Source: Apium graveolens
Taxonomy: Eukaryota; Streptophyta; Magnoliopsida; Apiales; Apiaceae
Assembly (NCBI RefSeq): GCF_009905375.1
Contig: NC_133647.1
Span: forward strand, 76,140,671 to 76,204,670
Length of the DNA: 64,000 nucleotides
Direction of reading: 5' to 3'
Under the pieces are notes generated by a model, which was given only the letters and a program-made list of their open reading frames with translations, had not been told where the DNA came from and did no database searches. The number at the start of each line of letters is the position of its first letter. Position 1 is the first letter of the stretch. The translations under genes and the position numbers were made by a program. This document shows, piece after piece, positions 1 to 10,523 of this stretch.

Positions 1-184
1 GATATGGTATATATGCATGCCTGTTTCATATTCTTGAAATATATATCTGTTGGTTCAGTTGATAATACCTATGCTAGAGAATAGCGGTAACTTGCATATA
101 CCCTTAGTATAGGGACCCAAAGGTGAAAATATTTTCTAAAACCGGGAGTCGAGGATCCCGAGTAGATTTTGTATATATGGATAT

Positions 185-229
<45 letters not shown>
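185..229. repeat. (TA)n microsatellite in T1 5' LTR
   Basis: About 45 bp of alternating T and A. The 3' LTR has only a short interrupted TATATA run at the corresponding place (about 8615-8640), so it expanded after insertion or contracted in the other copy. Confidence 0.9.
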
Positions 230-230
<1 letters not shown>

Positions 231-295
231 TCATAGTTTTCCAAACTATTAATCGAATAAGGTTTATTCGATAACTTTAACTTTATTTTATTAAT

Positions 296-566
296 GAATA
301 TTATTTTGAATATTCATTCGGGGACTTATGACTCCTTTTATTTATTTATCTGAATATTATTTGAATATTCATTCGAGGGCTTATGACCCTTTTATTTATT
401 TATCTGAATATTATTTGAATATTCATTCGAGGGCTTATGACTCTTTTATATTATTTATTGAATATTATTTGAATATTCATTCGAAGGCTTATGACTCGGT
501 TTATATTATTTAATGAATATTATTTGAATATTCATTTGAGGATCTATGACTCCGATTATTTGCTGA
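296..566 (+). repeat. Five tandem copies of a ~54-bp LTR unit
   Basis: Each unit starts GAATATTATTTGAATATTC, itself close to palindromic, followed by ATTCGAGG.CTTATGACTC and a T-rich spacer. Five units are visible. The 3' LTR has two (8698-8807). A small open frame over the repeat is only its translation. Confidence 0.88.
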
Positions 567-1060
567 GGTATATTCTTTATTTTATTAAAGAATAAGATGT
601 CAATAATCAAACTTATTTTCGATTATTCAAATAAAGATAATACTTTCATATAAGTATATCTTTGGTTATTTAATACTCGTTTCAAGTATAAGTTTTAATA
701 CTTCTACTTCAATTATTTTTATAAAGATTATTCTTTATGGGAATATTATTTAAATAATAATATTCAGTCATTTTCTAAATATTCCGGGGACTGATTTACT
801 TCATTAAATCAGCTTTACTCCAAACACTCTATAAAGTGTTTTCGAGTCTTCAAAATGATTTTTAAAGTTAGAGCGGATCCCAAAACTCATTTTTATATTT
901 AAGATCTTCCTTTTTTTAAGGGGATTTAAATACTCGCTCAAAACCTGGGGAATCCGGCTCTGTGGTGTATTTTATATTCGCAACGAGGTTGCAGTTTTGG
1001 TAAATGAATTGATTACTTGCCCAATGTTCGGGAAGTAAGCCCATCTAATTGAGTCGGCAT

Positions 1061-1152
1061 AAGCGACAGGCCGGGGTACGGTCTATTATTGTGTAAGTGG
1101 CTGGGTGGCAGTCCATCAACGCGTAAGAGGCCGGGTGGCGGTCCAGCACAAG
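1061..1152 (+). repeat. ~30-bp tandem repeat block in T1 5' LTR
   Basis: Three diverged copies of a unit of the form GTAAGTGGCTGGGTGGCAGT followed by CCATCAA. The 3' LTR has the same block at 9290-9395. A related single unit (GTAAGTGACCGGGACGGACG, then GTCCAGC) occurs in an LTR of array D near 57132. Confidence 0.75.
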
Positions 1153-1724
1153 GTCCTTATGAGGCCAGGGTGATGACCGGTGGGGGATTCATCCATCTAC
1201 TAGTAGAAAAGGTTACTTATTGGTATCTTTGCCTGATCAGCAAGATATCTGGTTTATGCCAAAATTCTTTTCCTTTCCAAAATTTATTGGATGTTTCAAA
1301 CTCTGTTCATACTTTACATAACAGAGGTTCCAGGAAATGTTTAAGAGATATATATGTGGATATATATATATCGGGACTAAATAAAATATCTCGTAATTTT
1401 TTTTCATTCAATAATATTTCAAAGATTGAATCTATTCAAGTCTTAACTTGTGGTCTCATCTATGGGATGTTTTTCTTAAAACTTATAATACTTTGAACGG
1501 TGGTAGTTCAAGTAGCTTTATAAATGATATAAGTGTGGTGAAGTATTGGTAACTTCATTCCTTGTTTTTACTTATATCTAGTAAGTAATTATCTTACACA
1601 TGATAGAGAGTTTAGTAAGTATCCATTTAGATACTTATATTATTGTTATCACTACATATTATCTTGCGAGCTGTAAGGCTCACTCTTGCTTTATTTCTTC
1701 ATCACACAACAACAGTTAGGAAAG

Positions 1725-1847
1725 ATGGCCAGACTCCAGCAGACCCAGCGCAAGCGCGTGGGAAGCATCCCGCGTCTTCCCGATGATGTTGTGGCTGCTA
1801 TAGCTGCAGAGGTAGATCTATTGGTAGATCAGGCATTCTATTTTTGA
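1725..1847 (+). CDS. LTR-internal small ORF with histone H3-tail-like N-terminus (5' LTR copy)
   Basis: A 40-codon frame beginning MARLQQTQRKRVGS. Aligned to the canonical H3 tail (after Met: ARTKQTARKSTG), 7 of 12 residues match, including R2, Q5, T6, R8, K9 and G12; the K4 position is Gln here. A proline-arginine pair follows, then a hydrophobic/acidic stretch (DDVVAAIAAEVDLLVDQAF), and a TGA ends it. The 3' LTR copy has TGG there and reads on. The first ~60 bases are much richer in GC than the surrounding AT-rich LTR. The frame lies about 390 bp from the LTR 3' end, so it could sit in the 5' leader of the element transcript. Whether it is translated is unknown; the H3 resemblance is observed, mimicry is inference. 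Confidence 0.55.
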   Translation: MARLQQTQRKRVGSIPRLPDDVVAAIAAEVDLLVDQAFYF

Positions 1848-2119
1848 GAATCAAATTATGTATAATTATAACTTGTGGCAGATAATGGCAATTAACTGTA
1901 AATTTATCAAGTAATCATTTTGGGTTGTAATAACTTTTAAATTGTGGATTCAAAGACTTGTACTTATTTAAATTTCATCTCTGAGACTATAACGGGTTGT
2001 GGTGTGTGTTAGTGTGGGGTCACAGCATAAGGTTATTATTACTAATTAAGTGAAGTGATATTGTGGAAAGAAAGACCGTGACAACCCGGATCCCCGACCC
2101 CGGATCTGGGGGTGTTACA

Positions 2120-2476
2120 CCATAGTAAGAGCCAATTTTCCGGGATAGTTGACTTGTATATAGCATCCCTTTTTCTGACTAGACAGATAGACTCTTGTGT
2201 ATCAATTTTGGGCAGATGGCTGTAGCACTGTTGTACTTTTGACCAGATCAAACTATGTATTTCTCGCATTATGTATATATTTGTTTCCTTTCAGTTCAGT
2301 TCCTTAGTGACGAGATCACTGTTTTCATCATTATTGTTACTGCACTTCTTCTTAGAACTGTCATAAAATAATAGATTTGCGAGATACATTATCCCCATTA
2401 TGGAAACTGTGCAAGGCACAATGTTGTGTATGATTGTGACCTAACATTGAATTTCCCAAAAAAATTTATCAGTATC
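2120..2476 (+). other. T1 leader between 5' LTR and gag, degenerate primer binding site
   Basis: Family members normally carry TGGTATCAGAGCC (initiator tRNA-Met) just after the LTR. Here only a partial match, CATAGTAAGAGCC at about 2121-2133, is found, so the primer site looks damaged. The rest is non-coding leader. Confidence 0.6.
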
Positions 2477-3526
2477 ATGCCGCCAAGAAAGATTGGAACT
2501 AGGGCGAACCCTAGATCTGAGGACCAGGGAAGCCATAACCATGACGATAGGAACCAAGAACACAGTGAAGAGGAAGATGAGGATTATGTTGAACAGGATG
2601 ACTCCCTGTATGAAGAGGAGGAGGATACATATGATGTTGAAGGATTTGAGATAGAGGCTGAAGAAGGAGAAACTGAGGTTGAGCAACCAGTACCAAACCC
2701 AGTCATGGATCCCATGAGACAGTTCATGCAACTACTAAGGCAGAACTTGGAACGTCAACCCAACCCACCCCCTCAAGGAAATAACAATGCTGTGTTAAAC
2801 TCCTTCAGGGCTTTCAAGTCCCTTAAGCCCCCTGAGTTCCACGGATCAGCCGACCCAGTTGAGGCAAGGGCATGGTTAAATGAAATGGAGAAATCCTTTG
2901 AGATTCTGAGTACCGATGAGGCACAGAAGACTGTATTTGCTACCTACCTTCTGAAAGGAGAGGCCAACTACTGGTGGGAGGCCAAGAAAAACATGGAAAC
3001 AGATGCTAATATAACCTGGGAGATGTTCAGTCAGTTGTTTTTGGGAAAGTATTTCCGAAGGTTTATGGAGAACCAGATGGAGCTCAAGTTCTTGGAGCTA
3101 AAGCAGAATATCTTATCTATAGCAGAGTACGAAGCAAAATTTACCGAGTTATCAAGGTTTGTGCTGGAGTTTGTGAGCACCGAGGAAAAGAAAGCTAGGA
3201 GGTTTCAGCAGGGACTGAAACCGTGGATCCAGAATAGGGTGGCAATCCTTGAGCTTACGGATTATGCCACTCTGGTGCAAAAGGCAATAATTGTAGAAGC
3301 CGGAAGTGAACAGATGCAGAAAGAAAGAGAGAAGAAGGGAATAAAGAGGAAAAGTATGAGCATGGGTGGAGGTTCCGCAGGAGGGAGCTTCCCAACTAGA
3401 TTTAATCGAGGAGCAGTGTCCCTACCGGGAAAGAACACTGGGTTTAAGCGGCCAATGAGTGTGAATGTGAGCCAGAGCGGCCAGAAGTCATATTTAGAGG
3501 AAAGAGGCAGACGCAGAAATTTTTGA
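2477..3526 (+). pseudogene. gag: T1 gag, missing zinc knuckle
   Basis: Capsid/nucleocapsid precursor of a Ty3 chromovirus. I start it at the ATG of MPPRKIGTRA rather than the upstream in-frame ATG at 2426, because the extra 17 residues do not look like gag. In order: a very acidic N-terminal segment (about residues 25-75, runs of E and D), the retrotransposon gag core (FHGSADPVEARAWLNEMEK, LKGEANYWW, FLELKQ, YEAKFTELSRF), then a basic tail. The CCHC knuckle expected next is absent. The frame instead runs into sequence just upstream of RT and ends at TGA 3524-3526. The same junction region in element C keeps knuckle and protease between these segments, so an internal deletion near 3490-3500 joined gag to pol out of frame. 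Confidence 0.88.
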
Positions 3527-6506
3527 CCATGGTCCAGGCCAAAAGGATGCTACAAAAAGGAAATGAGGCTTACCTAGCCTATGTGGTGGACACGCAGAAG
3601 GAGGTGCCCAACTTAAAAGATATTCCGGTAGTCAACGAATTTGAAGATGTATTCCTACAAGACCTTCCGGGATTACCACCCGATAGAGTGATTGAATTTG
3701 CTATTGAGTTGGCCTCAGGAACGGCGCCAGTTTCAAAGGCACCTTACCGGTTAGCCCCATTAGAAATGAAGGAATTAGCTACTCAATTGCAGGAACTCTT
3801 GGATAAGGGTATGATAAGACCCAGTGTGTCTCCGTGGGGAGACCCAGTGTTATTTGTTAAGAAGAAAGATGGGAGCATGAGGCTGTGCATCGACTACTGA
3901 GAGTTGAACAAGCTAACCGTAAAGAACAGGTACCCGTTACCTAGAATAGACGATCTGTTCGACCAGCTAAAGGATGCTGTTTATTTTTCCAAGATTGACC
4001 TGAGAACTGGATATCACCAACTAAAGATTAAACTCGAAGATATTCCCAAGACCGCGTTCCGTACCAGGTATGAGCACTATGAGTTCTTGGTAATGTCCTT
4101 TGGATTAACCAACGCCCCATCGACTTTCATGGATTTAATGAACAGAGTATTTAAGAAGTACTTGGACAAGTATGTGATAGTTTTTATCAATGATATTTTA
4201 ATCTACTCAAGGACTGAGGCAGAACATGCAGAGCATTTGAGGATAGCTCTAGGAATACTCAGAGAGGAACAGTTATATGCCAAATTCTCGAAGTGTGAAT
4301 TCTGGCAGAATAAAGTACAGTTTTTAGGACATGTGATCAATAAAGAAGGAGTATTGGTCGACCCCCCAAGATAGAGGCGGTCTCAAATTGGGAAAGGACA
4401 ACCACACCCACAGAGGTAAGGAGTTTCATAGGATTGGCCGGTTACTATCGTAGATTTGTACAGGACTTTGCGAAGATCGCAGCCCCTTTGACACGACTTA
4501 CTCATAAGACAGAGAAGTTTGAATGGACGGAAAAATGCGAGAACAGTTTTCAGGAATTAAAGAAAAGGTTGGTAACGGCCCCGGTGTTGGCATTGCAAGA
4601 CGGAAAAGGAGATTTTGTGATATATAGTGACGCGTCGCACAAAGGATTAGGGTGTGTGCTTATGCAGCACGGTAAGGTGATTGCGTATGCGTCAAGACAA
4701 TTGAAGGAATACGAGATTAGATATCCTACTCATGACCTTGAGCTCGCGGTAATAGTTTTTGCCTTAAAAATTTGGAGGCACTACTTGTATGGAGAGAAGT
4801 GTGAGATTTTCACAGACCATAAGAGCCTCAAGTACATATTTACGCAGAAAGAGCTCAATATGCGCCAGAGGAGATGGTTAGAACTAATCAAGGACTATGA
4901 TTGTGAGATTCTCTATCATCCAGGGAAAGCCAATGTGGTGGTTGACGCCCTTAGCAGGAAGGAAAAACTCAAAATGATAATGACTTCGGAGGAATTGATA
5001 AGGGATTTTGAGAGAATGGAAATAGAAGTAAAGGTAACCGGAGCCGGAACTGAAAAGCTGTTTGAGATCTCAATGCAGCCAGAGTTATTGGAAAAGATTA
5101 GATTGTGCCAAGAGAAAGTAATGAATGATGGCAGCGAGTCAATGACTGAAGAAGAGATCCATACTGAGAGAGATGATAAAGGGATAATGAGGTACTCCTA
5201 CCGGATTTGGGTTCCGAACGTTCAAGAGCTTAAAGACGAGATTTTGGATGAAAGCCATAGTTCAAGGTATTCCATTCACCCGGGAAGCACCAAGATGTAT
5301 AGGGATTTGAAGGAGTATTACTGGTGGCCCAACATGAAGAGGGACGTAGCAGAATGGGTAAGCAAATGCTTGACTTGCCAAAGAGTAAAGGTAGAGCACC
5401 AGAGACCCAGTGAACTTTTACGACCCCTGGAGATTCCCGAATGGAAATGGGAACAGATAGCCATGGATTTTGTTATCGGTTTACCAAGGACGAAAGCCAA
5501 CCATGATGCCATATGGGTGATTATAGATCGACTGACAAAGTCAGCTCATTTCATTCCTATCAATGAGAGATACACAGTCGATAGACTGGTGAACATTTAC
5601 CTTAAGGAAATAGTGACGCGACATGGAGACCCAGCGTCCATTGTCTCAGACCGAGACCCCAGGTTCAAATCCAGATTTTGGAGGAGCTTTCAAGAATGTG
5701 CGGGGACCAAGTTAAATATGAGTACCGCTTACCATCCCCAGATGGATGGGCAGAGTGAAAGGACCATCCAGACACTAGAGGATATGTTGAGAGTCTGTGC
5801 AATAGACTTTAAAGGAAGTTGGGATGATCACTTGCCGTTGATCGAGTTTTCTTATAACAATAGCTTTCATGCTAGCATCGGAATGCCGTCTTATGAGGCC
5901 CTGTACGGAAGAAGGTGTCGATCTCCCTTATACTGGGATGAAGTAGGAGAGCGGAAGATGCTCGGACCCGAAGTGGTCCAAAGGACCAAAGATATAGTGG
6001 ATCTTATCAGAGGACGGCTGGTAGCAGCCCAAGACAAACAGAAGAAATATGCAGACCTAGCCCGAAAGGACAAGGAGTATGAAGTAGGGGACTTAGTACT
6101 ACTAAAAGTATCCCCTTGGAAGGGATTAATGAGGTTTGGAAAGAAAGGGAAACTAAGCCCAAGATACATTGGACCTTTTGAGATACTAAGACGGATTGGG
6201 AAGTTGGCTTACGAGTTAGCCTTACCCCCGAACCTACAACAAGTTCATAATGTGTTCCATGTGTCAATGCTAAGGAAGTATCATCGGGATGCCAGGCACA
6301 TAGTGGAGTACGAGCAGGTGGATATGCAACCAGATCTGACTTACGTGGAAAGACCAGTAAAGATTATGGATAAGAAGGAGCAGGTGCTTCGGAACAAAGT
6401 AATCAAGCTAGTCAGAGTGCTATGGCAGAATCATAATGTGGAAGAATCAACTTGGGAACTAGAGAGCGCAATGCTAGAAAAGTACCCCCATTTGTTTTCT
6501 ATTTGA
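3500..6506 (+). pseudogene. pol: T1 pol: RT, RNase H, integrase, chromodomain-like tail; protease deleted
   Basis: Readable from the protease-RT linker ([18 protein letters not shown]) through RT, RNase H ([26 protein letters not shown]), integrase (zinc region ending CLTCQRVK; core with VSDRDPRF and the Glu of GQSERT) and a C-terminal chromodomain-like stretch ([16 protein letters not shown]). Breaks: TGA at 3898-3900 where relatives have Arg (CGA to TGA at a CpG); a one-base loss near 4364 shifts the frame between RT palm and thumb; the RT active site reads FINDI instead of FIDDI, so the first catalytic Asp is Asn. From 4368 to 6506 the frame is open for over 700 codons. Chromodomains in this lineage are thought to guide integration to heterochromatin. 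Confidence 0.92.
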
Positions 6507-6527
6507 TTCCGGGACGGAATCCTTTTA

Positions 6528-6539
6528 AGGAGGGGAGAC
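6528..6539 (+). other. T1 polypurine tract
   Basis: AGGAGGGGAGAC directly before the TG of the 3' LTR; primes plus-strand synthesis in LTR elements. Confidence 0.85.
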
Positions 6540-8697
6540 TGTAATAACCCCAAAATTTTGAACTTTTTGTAACCCTTATGAATAGTGTTTTTGCTGATAT
6601 TGCTGAAAAAAAAACTTTTCATGCCACACTATGTAGGGGTTCTTTTATTGTTATTCTGAGATCTTATTAGTACTCTATATGATATATAAGTGTATGTAAA
6701 GATCGTCAGAATCCAAATTCAAACACTTTGATTTTTCCCGAAAATCCACCAGATACCGAAAGAATTGAGTATAAGGTAACAGGATAAAAAGGATTTAAAT
6801 TCAAGGATTATAAGAGAGGATCATAAAAGGAATATAATGTATTGAGAAAGGTTAAGGAAACCCAAGTAATAAGATCCCAGGTATGATCCCTCAAACGACA
6901 AACGAAAACGAAAGTTAAGCGAACCGTATAACAGATCAGCGGTCATTAGCCAAGTAATTAGAAGCTAATCAAAGAGGTTAGTGAGGATGATGTCATCAAA
7001 CCAATAAGAAGAGGACAAGCATGGGAAGATGACATAGGATTGATGACCTAAGCATGACCAAAAAGGGAAGGAAGTGTGGTTGATTTCAAGCCACACAAAA
7101 ATCACCATGGTTAAAAGGTAAATAATTAACACAAAATCAAAAACAACCAGCCAACAAATCAAAACACCAAAAGCCACAAGTTGACTTCCCATTTCAAGCT
7201 AAAAGCTCTCGGCCCTTTCATTCTTTCAAGAAAAGAAAAACCAAAATCCAAGTTCCAAGCTTCATTAATTAGTGAGGTAATTATCTAAGATTCCTTATGC
7301 ATAGATATAGCTATCCTATAAGTTTAAGCTTCAAATTCATTCACAATCTCTTCCTAAAATTCATGGAAGAAGAGGGTGAATAGTGTTTTTCAAGAACTTA
7401 AAGTTTTGTTCTTGAGTTTTTGTTTAGATTAAGCTTTGGTAAGGACTTTCAAGGGTGATTCCAAGCTCCTTAGTTACTTTTACTCACCAAGGAAGGTATA
7501 ATCTCATACCCTAGCCCTACTTTTGTATATTTAGAGCTTTTGTGTTTGGTATGGTTCATGAGAAGCTTGATTATTGTGTAGTTAGAGATGTGTTGGTTTT
7601 GTGATGTGTTTGGGAGTTGTAAATCTTGTTGATTAGTTAAAGAACTTAAGTAAAGCTTTTAGTTCATGTTGGGAAGTAGTATAAATTTGGAAATATTGAG
7701 TTATTGGGGCTGTTGTAGCATTGTATGTATGGAGTTTGGTTGTATGGTTGAATTGTTGGTGGTTGATTTGGAGTAGGATAAAAATTGGTAATCGCGTAAA
7801 CATAGTCGTCGTAATGTCCGATTTACTTTAGACTGTTTTGTTCTTAACATCAGGAACCTAGAACTCATTGATAGGTTTTAACCATTGCCATGATTAGATA
7901 GTTCATGTTACGATCTTCATTTTGATATGTGGTTCATTTGAATCCGATGTACGGTTTAGGAGAAACGACCGTTTTAAGTAACGGCATTTCGCAAACAAGC
8001 CATTACCCCTCGCCTTACTTTGGAACCTAGGTTAAAGACCTTAAAGGATTAATTGGAGTATGAAACATTTATGTAAAGTGTATTAGGCAGTTGGTAAGGC
8101 ACTCATGAAAGAATCACCTTAAAACCCTTAATGGTTAATTTCTTAAAAATGGTGGAGCCGAGAGTACTCGAGCGACTTAAGAGAATCGTTGAGCGCAAAG
8201 CGAGTGTTAGAGTCTAATTGGTTACAGTATAGATTCATAAGAGACTTTGGTTTAATTCCAACTTATATGTTGTTTATAGGTTACCAGACTCGTCCCAAGC
8301 CATTTATCACCCCCAGTCGCTCAGGCAAGTTTTCTACCCGTTATACTGTTGTTGTGATATATATATGTATATGCATTATCTTGTGATAGATGCATGTTGG
8401 TTAATTAGCAAATTTTGCGATATATTGAAGCATGCTGATATGGTATATATATGCATGTCTGTTTCGTAATCTGGTTATCTATCTGTTGATTTCAATGCTT
8501 ATAGTTGCATAATACCTATGCTAAAGATAAGCAGTAGTTGCGTATACCCTTAGTATAGGGGACCCAAAGGTGAACATTTTCTAAAACCGGGAGTCGATGT
8601 TCCCGAGTATATTATATATATTTATATATATAGATATAGATATAGTTTTTCAAAACTATTAATTGAATAAGGTTTATTCGATAACTTTATATTATTT

Positions 8698-8807
8698 AAT
8701 GAATATTACTTGAATATTCATTCGAGGACTTATGACTCGGTTATATTATTTAATGAATATTATTTGAATATTCATTTGAGGACTTATGACTCCGATTATT
8801 TACTAAA
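8698..8807 (+). repeat. Two copies of the ~54-bp LTR unit (3' LTR)
   Basis: Same unit as 296-566, but only two copies. Confidence 0.85.
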
Positions 8808-9289
8808 TAATACTCTTTATTTTATTAAAGAATAATGTTTCGATAATCAAACTTATTTTCGATTATTCAAATAAAGATAGTACTTTCGTATAAGTATATC
8901 TTTGGTTATTTAATATTCATTTCAAGTATGAGTTTAAAACTTTTACTTCAAGTTATTTATATAGAGAGTATCCTTATGGGAATATTATTTAAATAATAAT
9001 ATTCAGATATTTTCTAATATATCGGGACTGATTTATTTCATTAAATCAGCATTACTCCGAACATTCTTAAAAATGTTTTCGAGTCTTCAAAATGATTTTA
9101 AAAGTTAGAGCGGATCCCAAAACTCATTTTTATATTTAAGATCTTCCTTTCAAAGGGGATTTAAATACTCGCTCAAAACCTGAGGGATCCGGCTCTGTGG
9201 TGTATTTTATATTCGCAACAAGGTTGCTGTTTTGATAAATGAATTGATTACTTACCCAACATTCGGGAAGTAAGTCCATCTATTGAGTC

Positions 9290-9395
9290 GGCATAAGCAA
9301 CATGGGCTCAGTGGGCGTCCATGAAAGTGTAAGTGGCTCAGTGGGAGTCCATCAAATGCGTAAGTGGCTGAGTGGCAGTCCAGCATAAGGTCCTA
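9290..9395 (+). repeat. ~30-bp tandem repeat block in T1 3' LTR
   Basis: Three copies of a GTGTAAGTGGCTCAGTGGGA unit followed by GTCCATCAAA; counterpart of 1061-1152. Confidence 0.78.
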
Positions 9396-9962
9396 TTGCG
9401 GCCAGGGTGATGACCAGTGGGGAATTCGTCCATCTACTAGTAGAAAAGGTTACTTATTGGTATCTTTGCCTGATCAGCAAGATATCGGGTTTATGCCAAA
9501 ATTCTTTTCCTTTCCAAAATTCATTGGATGTTACAAACTCTGTTCATACTTTACATAACAGAGGTTTCCAGGAAATGTATAAGAGATATATATGTGGATA
9601 TATATATCGGGACTAAATAAAGTATCTTGTAACTTCATTTCATTCAATAATATTTCAAAGATTGAATCTATTCAAGTCTTAACTTGTGGTCTCATCTATG
9701 GGATGACCTTTTGAAACCTATAATACTTTGAACAGTGGTAGTTCAAGTAGTTTTATAAAATGGTATAAGTATAGTGAAGTAATTGGTAACTTCATCTTCC
9801 TTTAAGCTTATATCCAGTAAGTAATTACCTTACACTTGATAAAGGTTTCCAGTAAGTTATCTATTTAGATACTTGCATTATTGTTTACACTATATATTAT
9901 CTTGCGAGCTGTAATGCTCACTCTTGCTTCATTTCTTCATCACACAACAACAGTTAGGAAAG

Positions 9963-10151
9963 ATGGCCAGACTCAAGCAGACCCAGCGCAAGCGCGTGGG
10001 AAGCGTCCCGCGTCTTCCCGTTGATGTTGTAGCTGCTATAGCTGCAGAGGTAGATCTATTGGTAGATCAGGCATTCTACTTTTGGGAACCAATTATGTAT
10101 AATTATAACTTGTGGCAGATAATGGCAATTAACTGTAAACTTATCAAGTAA
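9963..10151 (+). CDS. LTR-internal small ORF with histone H3-tail-like N-terminus (3' LTR copy)
   Basis: A 62-codon frame beginning MARLKQTQRKRVGS. Against the H3 tail (ARTKQTARKSTG) 8 of 12 residues agree: A1, R2, K4, Q5, T6, R8, K9, G12. A PR pair follows, as in H3, then a non-histone tail (VDVVAAIAAEVDLLVDQAFYF and beyond). I start at 9963 because an upstream in-frame ATG (9924) adds only residues without similarity. The H3-like part is GC-rich in AT-rich surroundings. The 5' LTR copy has K4 changed to Q and stops at codon 41. It sits in the last 400 bp of the LTR, downstream of a CTTGCGAGC...GCTCACTCTTGC block also recognisable in C and E LTRs. No domain is recognised beyond the H3 resemblance, and expression is unknown. 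Confidence 0.55.
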   Translation: MARLKQTQRKRVGSVPRLPVDVVAAIAAEVDLLVDQAFYFWEPIMYNYNLWQIMAINCKLIK

Positions 10152-10357
10152 TCATTTTGGGTTATAATAACTTTTAAATTGTGGATTCAAGGACTTGTAC
10201 TTATTTCAATTTCATCTCTGAGACTATAACGGGTTGTGGTGTGTGTTAGTGTGGGGTCACAACATGGGGTTATTTATTATTAATTAAGTTAAGTGATATT
10301 GTGGAAAGAAAGACCGTAATGACCCGGATCCCCGACCCCAGATCTGGGGGTGTTACA

Positions 10358-10365
10358 GGTGCCAT
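10358..10365 (-). pseudogene. Start of copia A downstream gene, interrupted by T1
   Basis: On the minus strand this reads ATGGCACC and then meets the end of T1. In copia B the large downstream frame begins with the same ATGGCACC (38769). The likely T1 target duplication, GGTGC (10358-10362), is therefore inside codons 2-3 of this gene; the rest should lie off-window to the left. Confidence 0.6.
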
Positions 10366-10516
10366 GAGAAGAATTGAAAATTGAGAGTGCTTGTAAGGTG
10401 TTTGATAAAATGTCTGTATGAAAAACAACTTCAGGAGATGAGAGATAGTAAAAGTGAAGAAGGAGAGATAAAGTGTAAAAGTAAATAAAAGATTGTATAA
10501 TCTTCTCTCTCTCTTA

Positions 10517-10523
10517 CTTATAC
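10517..10523 (-). promoter_or_regulatory. TATA-like box for the interrupted copia A gene
   Basis: Minus strand TATAAGT, about 150 bp upstream of the ATG at 10365, followed by a pyrimidine- and A-rich leader without an intervening ATG that I could see. A GTGC.CATTAA word lies upstream, as it does upstream of the TATA box at 11440. Confidence 0.45.

Larger units (their letters stand above)
1..2119 (+). repeat. T1 5' LTR (truncated by window start)
   Basis: Matches 8438-10357 of the 3' LTR along its length and ends in the same GTGTTACA. It is about 200 bp longer than the matching part of the 3' LTR because of a (TA)n run and extra copies of a 54-bp repeat. Base 1 is inside the LTR; about 1.9 kb of it lies off-window. 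Confidence 0.92.
1..10357 (+). mobile_element. T1: Ty3/gypsy chromovirus (Tekay/Del-type), 5' end cut by window
   Basis: LTR retrotransposon with a partial 5' LTR (1-2119), an internal region (2120-6539) and a full 3' LTR (6540-10357). The LTR ends are TGTAATAACC...GTGTTACA, and a purine-rich tract stops at the 3' LTR. The order gag, RT, RNase H, integrase, chromodomain-like tail places it in the Tekay/Del chromoviruses. The two LTRs are very similar by eye over the shared 1.9 kb but differ in tandem-repeat number. The internal region lacks the zinc knuckle and protease and carries a stop and a frameshift, so the copy is not autonomous. It lies inside copia A: the bases after its right end continue copia A antisense, immediately beside a start codon. 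Confidence 0.93.
6540..10357 (+). repeat. T1 3' LTR (3818 bp)
   Basis: Starts TGTAATAACC after the purine tract and ends GGGTGTTACA. The first 1.9 kb has no counterpart in the window because the 5' LTR is cut. It contains tandem blocks at 8698-8807 and 9290-9395 and the H3-tail-like ORF at 9963. A CTCTCGGCC word near 7208 is also present, antisense, in the CT-rich leader of the C LTR. No convincing TATA box was found. Confidence 0.93.

Noticed and set aside
328..513. 61-codon open frame in T1 5' LTR
   Set aside because: It is the translation of the 54-bp tandem repeat; absent as such from the other LTR.
2441..2731. Antisense frames over T1 gag
   Set aside because: Shadow of the acidic gag segment on the other strand.
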